Shown here: positions 1 to 5,464 of the stretch, in pieces
Numbering within the stretch: the stretch's first letter is position 1
How the letters are laid out: every line of letters starts with the position of its first letter
Assembly (NCBI GenBank): GCA_009827235.1
Contig: SPMW01000054.1
Span: forward strand, 1 to 5,779
Origin: Candidatus Campylobacter infans
GTDB lineage: Bacteria; Campylobacterota; Campylobacteria; Campylobacterales; Campylobacteraceae
Length of the DNA: 5,779 bases
Reading direction: 5' to 3'
The notes under the pieces: generated by a model
Seen by the model: only the letters and a program-made list of their open reading frames with translations
The model's database searches: none
What the model was told of the DNA's origin: nothing
Program-made: the position numbers and the translations under genes

Positions 1-16
1 GTGGCATAAGCTTTCT

Positions 17-640
17 TTAATTATTATTTTGGTTCATACAATTAACAAAAATAAAGCTTTGCTCAGGTGGGAGCGCGTTAAAAACGGCATTTGCCAAGGC
101 TCTAATCTCCCAAAGGGCTGAGGCCGAGCTTCTAAGATTTAAGAAATTTTGTAAAGATCTAGCATTTATGCTCCAAGTAAGCTCGGTTTTATAGCTTTCT
201 GGCAGGCAAAATTTTGCTATATCCATAGCCACGCCCTCATTTAAAATTTTACGCAAATTTTCAAGGGCTAAAATGCTTGCGTTATCTACCATTTCGTTAT
301 TTGTAAGCACTAAATATTTACTAGCATAAGAAAAATCGCCCACTTTAAACTCACTCTCATTTCTTAGCTCTTTTAGCGTATAGCGCGTGGATTTTACGCT
401 ATAACTTGCCATTCTATGTCTGGCTAACTCTTGTAAGCACGCACGGCTAATGCCCTTAATATAAAAATTATAAAATAAATGCTCCAAGGTGCTAGAATGG
501 CGCATTTTATTGCCCACGCGATCGATTAAATCGCAGTCTTTTGCTCCGCCATTATCGCCTTTATCAAAACTTTGATAGCAGGTGCGAATGGCGTTTGCGC
601 CGATGATTAGCGGAGTGTAATGTAATAATTCTACTTGCAT
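17..640 (-). CDS. thyX: Flavin-dependent thymidylate synthase ThyX
   Basis: This 207-residue protein makes dTMP from dUMP in the cytoplasm, using methylenetetrahydrofolate as carbon donor and FAD/NAD(P)H as reductant; Campylobacter relies on ThyX rather than ThyA. The diagnostic ThyX signature RHR-X7-S is complete: R74-H75-R76 and S84, followed by R86-Y87. The conserved SSTLEH segment (H53 and neighbours, flavin binding) and the C-terminal NARSLQNFLNLR...WEIR block (residues 159-180), with the substrate/catalytic arginines, are also present. Length is normal for the family and the protein looks intact. The ATG at 640 is preceded by an AAAGAG Shine-Dalgarno-like stretch about 7 bases upstream. 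It is divergent from pglB with separate promoters. Just past the stop, on the same strand, an AAGAAAG sequence and an ATG at 7-5 hint at a following gene, of which only two codons lie in the window. Confidence 0.96.
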   Translation of the reverse strand: MQVELLHYTPLIIGANAIRTCYQSFDKGDNGGAKDCDLIDRVGNKMRHSSTLEHLFYNFYIKGISRACLQELARHRMASYSVKSTRYTLKELRNESEFKVGDFSYASKYLVLTNNEMVDNASILALENLRKILNEGVAMDIAKFCLPESYKTELTWSINARSLQNFLNLRSSASALWEIRALANAVFNALPPEQSFIFVNCMNQNNN

Positions 641-672
641 TTTGGCTCTTTAAATGTTAAATTAAAGCTAAG

Positions 673-678
673 ATTGTA
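673..678 (-). promoter_or_regulatory. Putative -10 box of thyX
   Basis: Read on the minus strand this is TACAAT, preceded by GC and an A/T-rich run. It lies about 32 bases upstream of the thyX ATG, which leaves a short 5' leader holding the AAAGAG ribosome-binding site. No recognisable -35 box is seen, which is usual for Campylobacter sigma-70 promoters. Assignment rests on sequence and position only. Confidence 0.45.
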
Positions 679-741
679 GCAAAAAATAAGCATTTAAGTT
701 TAATTTATGCTTAAAAACTTTTATTTTTTACGCAAAAATTG

Positions 742-747
742 TATAAT
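742..747 (+). promoter_or_regulatory. -10 box (TATAAT) of pglB
   Basis: A perfect TATAAT hexamer preceded by TG and by T-rich stretches (around 718-729), in the style of Campylobacter housekeeping promoters that lack a clear -35. The start of transcription would fall near 753-755, giving a leader of about 35 bases before the pglB ATG at 790. The leader has only a weak Shine-Dalgarno (AGATGGA, 777-783). Confidence 0.6.
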
Positions 748-789
748 CGCGCCTTTTTGTATTAAAATTTTAAGTTAGATGGATAAAAA

Positions 790-3051
790 ATGAATAAAAT
801 TTTAACCCCGCAAAATAGGCAAATTTTTTTCTTTATTGTTTTGGCTTACGCATTTAGCGTGCTTTGCAGGTTAGATTGGGTTTGGTGGGCTAGCGGTTTT
901 GATGAGTTTATTTATAATGGCAAAATTATAATTAACACAAACGATGGCTATGCCTTTGGCGAGGGCGCGCGCGATATGCTAGCGGGTTTTCACCAAGAAG
1001 GCGATTTGAGCTATTATGGCGCGCCACTTTCTACGCTTGCTTATTTGATTGTAAAATTTACTCCATTTAGCTTAGAGGGCGTTATGCTTTATCTTAGCGC
1101 CGTGCTTAGTTCGCTGATTGTGATACCTTTGATTTTAATTGCTAAAACCCTTGGCGCGCCAAGGGCTGGGCTGTGTGCGGCGCTTCTTGCTAGTATAGCT
1201 CATAGTTATTATAACCGCACGATGGTTGGGTATTTTGATACGGATATGCTAAATATCGTGCTTGCTTGTTTTATTATTTGGGGTTTAGTTCGCCTAAATG
1301 CTTATAAAGACACCATCAGCGCGCTAATAGCTAGCCTTTCTATGCTAATTTATTTTTGGTGGTATTCATCTAGCTTTACGCTAAATGTAGCCTTGATAGC
1401 TATGTTTTTGCTTTATACGCTTATATGGCATAAGAAAGAAAAGATATATTATTTAACTATGATTTTAATGCTTCTAGCTATTACAAGCATTGCCATTTGG
1501 TTTAAAATTTTATTATTTGCGCTGATTTTATTTTTATACAAAAGCAAATTTTATCAACTCTCAAATAAACAAAACGCCATAATAATCGCCCTTGGCGCGC
1601 TGATTTTTGCCATTTTCGCACTTAGTGGCGGACTCAATCCTATTTGGTTTCAATTAAAATTTTATTTACTCCGTAGCACGCCAGAAAAAGACACTTTAAA
1701 TTTTATATTTTTTAATGTAAATCAAACCATCTCAGAATCAAGCATTATACCTTTTGGTTTATTTAGTGAGCGCATTTCTAGCGCGCTTGGCGTGTTTGTT
1801 TTGTCTTTTGTTGGCTATGTTTTGGCTATTTTTAGGCATAAGATTTTATTGCTAAGCTTGCCTATGTGCGCGCTTGGTTTTTTGGCTCTTTTTAGCGGGC
1901 TTAGATTTACCATTTATGCTGTGCCTTTTATGGCTTTTGGGTTTGGATTTTTGCTTGAAATTTTAGGCTCTATGCTAAATGAACGAATAAAGCAAAAAAG
2001 CCTTTTTTTACTTATTTTTATTTTTATTTCATTTGTGCCGATTTTGTATTTACAAAGCAAATTTGGTTTAAATATTGAGTTTTGGTTGTGTTTTTGTTTA
2101 TTTTTGTTAGCCTTAGTTTTTATGATTTTTAATTTTAGCAAGGATTTGGGCGCGCAGTTGATGTTTGTGGGCTGTATTTTTGCGCTTGCACCATCGCTTG
2201 TGCATATTTATTCTTATAAGGCTCAAAGCGTGTTTTTCAAAAATGAAGTAAGCGTGCTTGATAGCCTTAAATCCATTGCTGATCGCGAAGATTACGCGCT
2301 TGCGTGGTGGGATTATGGCTATCCAATAAGATTTTATAGCGATGTTAAAACCTTAATCGATGGCGGCAAGCATTTAGGATCTGATAATTTTGCCGTATCT
2401 TTTGCTCTAATTAAACCACAAAGACCCTCAGCAAATATCGCCCGCTTAGAAGTAGAATACACGCAAAAGAATTTACATGAAAACTTCGGCCTAAATCTCG
2501 CAAAAATTATGAAAGACTATAATGCTAGCGATGTAAATGAGTTTTTGCTAAGTTTAAATGATGAGAACTTTGCTCTGCCTAAAAAAACGCGCGATATTTT
2601 TTATGTTTTGCCAGATAGAATGCATTATATAATCCCCACTATTTCGCGTTTTAGCCAGATTGATTTAAAAACTGGCAAATCTTATGCAAATAGCCTTTTT
2701 ATGGTCCATCAAAACGCTAGCCAAAGCAAGCGCGGCATCGAACTTGAAGGCGGTATGTATTTGAATAAAACGCTAAGCCAGCTAAATATAAACGGCAAAA
2801 ATTTGCCCGTAAATACCTTCATAAACACAGAATATAAAGATGGTAAATTGAGCGTTGAGTATTCTAAATTTGATGAAAGAGGGCTGATTTTTGTGATTTA
2901 TATGAGCGATTATGGGCGCATTTTAGTAATGGATAAAACGATGTTTGAGAGCGCTTTCGTTCAGCTTTTTGTTTTAGAAAATTACGATAAAAATCTTTTT
3001 GAACCAGTGATTGTAAAACCAGAAATTAAAATTTACAAATTAAAGGTTTAA
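790..3051 (+). CDS. pglB: Oligosaccharyltransferase PglB (protein N-glycosylation)
   Basis: This 753-residue inner-membrane enzyme is the single-subunit STT3-type oligosaccharyltransferase, which moves the lipid-linked glycan onto Asn in D/E-X-N-X-S/T sequons of periplasmic proteins. All catalytic landmarks are visible: the first-loop acidic residue D52 (NDGY), D150 and D152 in YFDTD, the external-loop motif TISE with E316, R372 in SGLRFTIYAVP, the signature WWDYGY at 506-511, and the MxxI sequon-recognition motif M611-H-Y-I614. The N-terminal ~470 residues are multi-spanning membrane; the rest is the periplasmic domain ending in DKNLFEP...YKLKV. It is about 40 residues longer than C. jejuni/C. 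lari PglB (~713, from memory). The extra length lies between R372 and WWDYG, where residues about 404-447 look like an added membrane hairpin. The gene stands apart from any other glycan genes in this window. Its last 109 codons recur at 4796-5125. Confidence 0.97.
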   Translation: MNKILTPQNRQIFFFIVLAYAFSVLCRLDWVWWASGFDEFIYNGKIIINTNDGYAFGEGARDMLAGFHQEGDLSYYGAPLSTLAYLIVKFTPFSLEGVMLYLSAVLSSLIVIPLILIAKTLGAPRAGLCAALLASIAHSYYNRTMVGYFDTDMLNIVLACFIIWGLVRLNAYKDTISALIASLSMLIYFWWYSSSFTLNVALIAMFLLYTLIWHKKEKIYYLTMILMLLAITSIAIWFKILLFALILFLYKSKFYQLSNKQNAIIIALGALIFAIFALSGGLNPIWFQLKFYLLRSTPEKDTLNFIFFNVNQTISESSIIPFGLFSERISSALGVFVLSFVGYVLAIFRHKILLLSLPMCALGFLALFSGLRFTIYAVPFMAFGFGFLLEILGSMLNERIKQKSLFLLIFIFISFVPILYLQSKFGLNIEFWLCFCLFLLALVFMIFNFSKDLGAQLMFVGCIFALAPSLVHIYSYKAQSVFFKNEVSVLDSLKSIADREDYALAWWDYGYPIRFYSDVKTLIDGGKHLGSDNFAVSFALIKPQRPSANIARLEVEYTQKNLHENFGLNLAKIMKDYNASDVNEFLLSLNDENFALPKKTRDIFYVLPDRMHYIIPTISRFSQIDLKTGKSYANSLFMVHQNASQSKRGIELEGGMYLNKTLSQLNINGKNLPVNTFINTEYKDGKLSVEYSKFDERGLIFVIYMSDYGRILVMDKTMFESAFVQLFVLENYDKNLFEPVIVKPEIKIYKLKV
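1148..1165. repeat. 18-bp perfect GC-rich palindrome inside pglB
   Basis: CCCTTGGCG is followed directly by its exact reverse complement CGCCAAGGG, with no spacer, and the centre is an 8-bp GGCGCGCC. It encodes residues T120 to A126 of PglB (TLGAPRA) in an otherwise A+T-rich gene. It may be chance plus codon choice, since GGCGCGCC also occurs at 1018-1025, or it could form an mRNA hairpin. No function is claimed. Confidence 0.6.
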
Positions 3052-3060
3052 GTTTAGTGA

Positions 3061-3084
3061 TTTTTTAAAATTTATTTTAAAAAA
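3061..3084. repeat. A/T-only inverted repeat after pglB, possible weak terminator
   Basis: TTTTTTAAAAT (3061-3071) and ATTTTAAAAAA (3074-3084) are perfect reverse complements separated by two bases, starting 9 bases after the pglB stop. The same structure is kept in the second copy at 5135-5158. An RNA hairpin here would be all A-U and weak, so a terminator role is only possible, not shown. Confidence 0.5.
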
Positions 3085-3092
3085 TTACTTTT

Positions 3093-3143
3093 ATTTTGAA
3101 CTTAAAATTATTTTGAACTTAAAATTATTTTGAACTTAAAATT
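3093..3143. repeat. Tandem repeat: three copies of a 17-bp unit
   Basis: ATTTTGAACTTAAAATT occurs three times head to tail, without variation, at 3093-3109, 3110-3126 and 3127-3143. The duplicated spacer has only two units (5167-5183 and 5184-5200, the second with C to T). Copy-number change of this kind points to replication slippage. Confidence 0.95.
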
Positions 3144-3420
3144 TTGGTGTGGTTTTAAAATTTTATTATTTTTTGCGCGGATTTTTTTATTAAATTTAAA
3201 ATTTCACACTGATTTTGGCTTTTAAATTTATGATTTTTTTTATTTTGTAGTCTAAATTCTGCACGGGTTTTAAAAAAAATTATTAATTATTTTTGCGGTT
3301 TTTTTTGCGCGGTTATTTTTAAAATTTTTACACGCATTTTTTAAGTCTTATTTTTTAAAATTTGCTTTTAGTATTTTAAAATTTTAATCAAATCAATTAA
3401 ATTCATAAATTTAAATCAAT

Positions 3421-3426
3421 AAGGAG
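3421..3426 (+). promoter_or_regulatory. Strong Shine-Dalgarno of the MFS gene
   Basis: AAGGAG, six bases before the ATG at 3433, is the best ribosome-binding site in the window and fixes the start of the transporter gene. Confidence 0.85.
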
Positions 3427-3432
3427 ATTTTT

Positions 3433-4626
3433 ATGTTCCTAAACAAAAATATCATTTTATTGCTTTTAGGGCAAGGTTTTAGTGGCGCTGTTGTCTCTTT
3501 GCTAACTTTTAGTAGTGGATTAGCTGGAAAGTGGCTGCTTGATGGTATTTTGTATGCTAAGGCTTGTCTGCATTGTTATAATAGCAGTTTTGCCTCGCTT
3601 CCTATCTCTGCTACGCTTTGTGGAGCATTTATAGCTGTATTTTTTTCATCAAATTTAATGCAAAAATTTGGTAGAAAAAAGGTCTTTTTATATGCTTCTT
3701 TGATTGGTTGTTTGGGCGCTGGTTTTGCTATGTTTTCACTAGTGTCTGGGCTATTTTATCTATTTTGTTTTGCGACTTTTTTGCTCGGATTTTTTACTGC
3801 GCTTAATCAATTTTATAGATTTTTAGCTAATGAAGCTCTAAATTTAGCTACGCAAAATGACAAAAACAGAGCTACAGCCTTTGTCGTAGCAGGTGGGATA
3901 ATGGGTGGTATTTTAGGACCAAATTTAGCAAACATCGGCACTTTGATATTTGATACGCCTTTTGTTGGCTCATTTTTATTTGCGCTTTTGCTTTGTGCTA
4001 TAAATTTTGCTATTACTCTGCCATTAACGCTTACTTCACCAAATACTAAAAAACCATCTCAAAAAGTTCCTTTACTAACTTGCTTAAAAGAGCCAAATTT
4101 CATTCTTGCTACGCTAGCTTGCGCTTTTGGATTTGCATTTATGACGCTCATTATGAACGCAGCACCACTTGCGATGAGTGAATATAAATTTAGCTATGAC
4201 GAAGCTAAAAGTGTGCTTGTGTGGCACTTCATAGCTATGTATGCACCAAGCTTATTTTTAGCGTTTTTTATGAAAAATTTAAGTCCGTTTAGGCTTATTT
4301 TACTTGGGATTTTGTTTTATTTGATTGCTGTTTTGGTAGCACTTTTTAGCGTGAGTTTTTGGGGATTTTGGGTGAGTTTAGTGCTTGTTGGTATCGGCTG
4401 GGCTTTTAGTTTTAATGGCGGAACATTTATGCTAAATGCCATAAACTCAGAGTATAAACTACGCTTACAAGGTCTAAATGCTATTAGCATTTTTGGAGCA
4501 AATTTGTTAGCAAGTTCTAGCGTAGGATTTGTGCTAGCAAGTGGTGGTTGGGAAGTGCTAAATTTGATTTCTTTTGGATTTATAGTGATATTTTTATCTA
4601 TTATTTTCGGACTTAAAAAGATATGA
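3433..4626 (+). CDS. Major facilitator superfamily transporter, probable efflux type
   Basis: This 397-residue, very hydrophobic inner-membrane protein has the length and roughly 12 membrane segments of a drug/metabolite:H+ antiporter-type MFS carrier. The loop after TM2 carries a motif-A remnant (SNLMQKFGRKKVF, residues 73-85); the usual acidic residue before xGRK is replaced here (Q77). In TM5 the segment GGIMGGILGPNLANIG (154-169) resembles antiporter motif C, whose conserved GP favours export. A hydrophilic linker around 201-221 separates the two six-helix halves. C45 and C48 sit in the first periplasmic loop. The start is fixed by the AAGGAG site. The gene ends 36 bases before dnaG and appears intact. 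Substrate cannot be told from the sequence. Nothing links it to glycosylation, and its position next to pglB may be a result of the rearrangement that joined the dnaG fragment to a pglB duplicate. Confidence 0.88.
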   Translation: MFLNKNIILLLLGQGFSGAVVSLLTFSSGLAGKWLLDGILYAKACLHCYNSSFASLPISATLCGAFIAVFFSSNLMQKFGRKKVFLYASLIGCLGAGFAMFSLVSGLFYLFCFATFLLGFFTALNQFYRFLANEALNLATQNDKNRATAFVVAGGIMGGILGPNLANIGTLIFDTPFVGSFLFALLLCAINFAITLPLTLTSPNTKKPSQKVPLLTCLKEPNFILATLACAFGFAFMTLIMNAAPLAMSEYKFSYDEAKSVLVWHFIAMYAPSLFLAFFMKNLSPFRLILLGILFYLIAVLVALFSVSFWGFWVSLVLVGIGWAFSFNGGTFMLNAINSEYKLRLQGLNAISIFGANLLASSSVGFVLASGGWEVLNLISFGFIVIFLSIIFGLKKI

Positions 4627-4646
4627 GTTAAATTAAAGTAAATAGT

Positions 4647-4655
4647 TGGTATAAT
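4647..4655 (+). promoter_or_regulatory. Extended -10 promoter of dnaG
   Basis: TG, one base, then TATAAT (4650-4655) forms a consensus extended -10. The ATG of the dnaG fragment begins only 8 bases after the hexamer, so transcription would start at or about the A of the ATG. There is no Shine-Dalgarno in the CCCCTTT between them, which suggests a leaderless mRNA. The promoter lies in the 36-base gap after the MFS stop codon. Confidence 0.65.
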
Positions 4656-4662
4656 CCCCTTT

Positions 4663-4821
4663 ATGATAGAACCAAGTAGTATAGAAAATTTAAAAGCCAT
4701 AATAGATATAAGCGATGTCATAAGTAGCTACATACCGCTGAAAAAATCAGGTGGAAACTTTGTGTGCGTATGTCCATTTCACAACGATAAAAATCCAAAG
4801 CAAGCGCGGCATCGAACTTGA
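4663..4821 (+). pseudogene. dnaG: 5' fragment of dnaG (DNA primase), fused out of frame to pglB remnant
   Basis: The reading frame starts MIEPSSIENLKAIIDISDVI and continues to GGNFVCVCPFHNDKNP, which is the N-terminus of bacterial DNA primase. DnaG makes the RNA primers of Okazaki fragments, and this N-terminal CHC2-type zinc domain contacts template DNA. The first zinc ligands, C37 and H40 in CPFH, are present. The second cysteine pair, the TOPRIM catalytic core and the helicase-binding domain are absent. True primase sequence ends at N44/P45 (4794-4797). The next bases are the pglB 3' repeat read out of its own frame, giving seven foreign residues (KQARHRT) and a stop at 4819-4821. A 52-residue product could not prime. 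Since primase is essential, a complete dnaG must exist elsewhere, or the junction is an assembly artefact. Confidence 0.9.
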
Positions 4822-5125
4822 AGGCGGTATGTATTTGGATAAAACGCTAAGCCAGCTCAACATAAACGGCAAAAATTTGCCCATAAATACCTTCATAAAC
4901 ACAGAATATAAAGATGGTAAATTGAGCGTTGAGTATTCTAAATTTGATGAAAGAGGGCTGATTTTTGTGATTTATATGAGCGATTATGGACGCATTTTAG
5001 TAATGGATAAAACGATGTTTGAGAGCACTTTCATTCAGCTTTTTGTTTTAGAAAATTACGATAAAAATCTTTTTGAACCAGTGATTTTAAAACCAGAAAT
5101 TAAAATTTACAAATTAAAGGTTTAA
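4795..5125 (+). pseudogene. pglB: 3' remnant of pglB (last 109 codons)
   Basis: Read from CAA at 4796, this matches PglB residues 645-753 with five substitutions: N659D, V673I, A722T, V724I and V742L. Three further base changes are silent. It covers only the tail of the periplasmic domain, ending DKNLFEP...YKLKV, and lacks all membrane helices, WWDYG and MxxI, so it cannot be an oligosaccharyltransferase. A GTG-initiated open frame from 4751 joins 15 codons of out-of-frame dnaG to it, but it has no signal peptide and no clear Shine-Dalgarno, so expression is unlikely. The remnant frame has no stop or frameshift, which fits a fairly recent origin or possible gene conversion with the intact gene. 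Confidence 0.93.
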
Positions 5126-5134
5126 GTTTGGTGA

Positions 5135-5158
5135 TTTTTTAAAATTTATTTTAAAAAA
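5135..5158. repeat. A/T-only inverted repeat after the pglB remnant
   Basis: The perfect 11-base arms (5135-5145 and 5148-5158) with a 2-base loop are the duplicate of the structure at 3061-3084, unchanged in sequence. Confidence 0.5.
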
Positions 5159-5166
5159 TTACTTTT

Positions 5167-5200
5167 ATTTTGAACTTAAAATTATTTTGAATTTAAAATT
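5167..5200. repeat. Tandem repeat: two copies of the 17-bp unit
   Basis: Two units of ATTTTGAACTTAAAATT, the second reading GAATTT in place of GAACTT. It corresponds to the three-unit array at 3093-3143. Confidence 0.9.
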
Positions 5201-5341
5201 TTGGTGTGGTTTTAAAATTTTATTATTTTTTGCGCGGATTTTTTTATTAAATTTAAAATTTCGCACTTATTTACACGCATTTTTTGTTATTTTAAATTCT
5301 GTGCGGGTTTTAAAATTTAAAGATATTAAAATTTAAAGAAT

Positions 5342-5381
5342 AAAAATAAAAAACCCCGCTAAATTTTAAAATTTAACGGGG
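5342..5381 (-). terminator. Intrinsic terminator of the pilin-like gene
   Basis: CCCCGCTAAATTTT (5354-5367) is followed directly by its near-perfect reverse complement (5368-5381, one C/A mismatch), making a long stem with a C4G/CG4 base. On the minus strand the hairpin is followed by TTTTTTATTTTT (complement of 5342-5353), a textbook U-tract. It therefore stops minus-strand transcription about 85-120 bases after the pilin-like stop codon. On the plus strand the downstream sequence GATTTAAAATTTT could give weaker termination of readthrough from the pglB remnant. Confidence 0.85.
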
Positions 5382-5396
5382 GATTTAAAATTTTAA

Positions 5397-5443
5397 TTTC
5401 AGGTGTTTAAAATTTTAATTTTAAATTTTAATTAAACCTGAAA
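5397..5443. repeat. Imperfect inverted repeat next to the pilin-like stop
   Basis: TTTCAGGT-G-TTTAA (5397-5410) and TTAAACCTGAAA (5432-5443) pair with a small bulge around an A/T-only loop. It lies between the pilin-like stop codon and the stronger terminator. It may stabilise the 3' end of that mRNA or act as an accessory terminator; no U-tract of good quality follows. Confidence 0.5.
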
Positions 5444-5464
5444 ACCAAAATTTAAATAATTAAA

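Larger units (their letters stand above)
2721..3274 (+). repeat. Long direct repeat, copy 1 (pglB 3' end plus spacer)
   Basis: The segment from CCAAAGCAAG inside pglB through the stop codon and into the spacer is repeated at 4795-5314. Positions 2721-3210 align with 4795-5267 with few mismatches; the length difference is exactly one extra 17-bp tandem unit here. After 3210 the alignment breaks and resumes over about 23 bases (3252-3274 against 5292-5314, around the ATTCTG-cGGGTTTTAAAA sequence). Within the coding part I count 8 base differences, giving 5 amino-acid changes. This copy belongs to the intact pglB. Confidence 0.95.
3052..3432. other. A+T-rich repeat-filled spacer between pglB and the MFS gene
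   Basis: This 381-bp region has no convincing gene. It is dominated by T-runs and AAAATTTTAAAATTT-like palindromic strings, broken by short G+C islands such as TTTTTTGCGCGG (3172-3181 region and 3301-3312) and TTACACGCATTTTTT (3328-3342). It contains an A/T-only inverted repeat just after the pglB stop and a threefold 17-bp tandem repeat, listed separately. Its first part is duplicated at 5126-5314. It must hold the promoter for the MFS gene unless that is read through from pglB; I cannot pick a convincing -10 among the many A/T hexamers. The strong ribosome-binding site lies at its right end. Confidence 0.8.
4795..5314 (+). repeat. Long direct repeat, copy 2 (pglB 3' end plus spacer)
   Basis: This is the partner of 2721-3274. 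Identity begins abruptly at CCAAAG, where the upstream flank changes from pglB to dnaG, and runs well to 5267, then resumes at 5292-5314. It has two instead of three 17-bp spacer units. The left edge is sharp, whereas the right edge fades into spacer sequence built from the same motifs, so the right border of the duplicated unit is uncertain by some tens of bases. Confidence 0.95.
5126..5464. other. Spacer between pglB remnant and pilin-like gene
   Basis: This 339-bp region has no gene. Its first ~190 bases are the second copy of the pglB downstream spacer, including the A/T inverted repeat (5135-5158) and two 17-bp units (5167-5200). From about 5315 it is unrelated to copy 1: AAAATTTAAA-type strings, a strong minus-strand terminator (5342-5381), and a further imperfect inverted repeat (5397-5443) just after the pilin-like stop. 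Genes on the two sides are convergent, so no promoter is expected here. Confidence 0.8.

Noticed and set aside
1..7. Possible start (ATGCCAC on the minus strand) of a gene following thyX
   Set aside because: An AAGAAAG sequence precedes it after the thyX stop, so a following gene is plausible, but two codons cannot support a call.
1914..2141. Minus-strand open frame of 75 codons inside pglB
   Set aside because: It is antisense to the well-supported pglB membrane region, Lys/Ile/Asn-rich with no recognisable motif and no credible ribosome-binding site; a shadow frame.
3052..3432. CRISPR array or small RNA gene in the repeat-rich spacer
   Set aside because: The 17-bp units abut with no spacers between them and no stable G+C-containing RNA fold is visible; this is a simple tandem repeat in A+T-rich DNA.
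4317..4721. Minus-strand open frame of 134 codons across the MFS end and dnaG start
   Set aside because: It overlaps two recognised genes on the other strand, and its composition is the antisense of hydrophobic codons with no family resemblance.
4751..5125. GTG-started 124-codon frame as a stand-alone gene
   Set aside because: Its first 15 codons are dnaG sequence read in the wrong frame and the rest is the pglB tail, so it is treated as a pglB remnant and not a gene.
2721..5314. Transposon or insertion sequence flanked by the long direct repeats
   Set aside because: No transposase, no terminal inverted repeats and no short target-site duplication are seen. The repeats are pglB coding sequence, so recombination or duplication explains them better.
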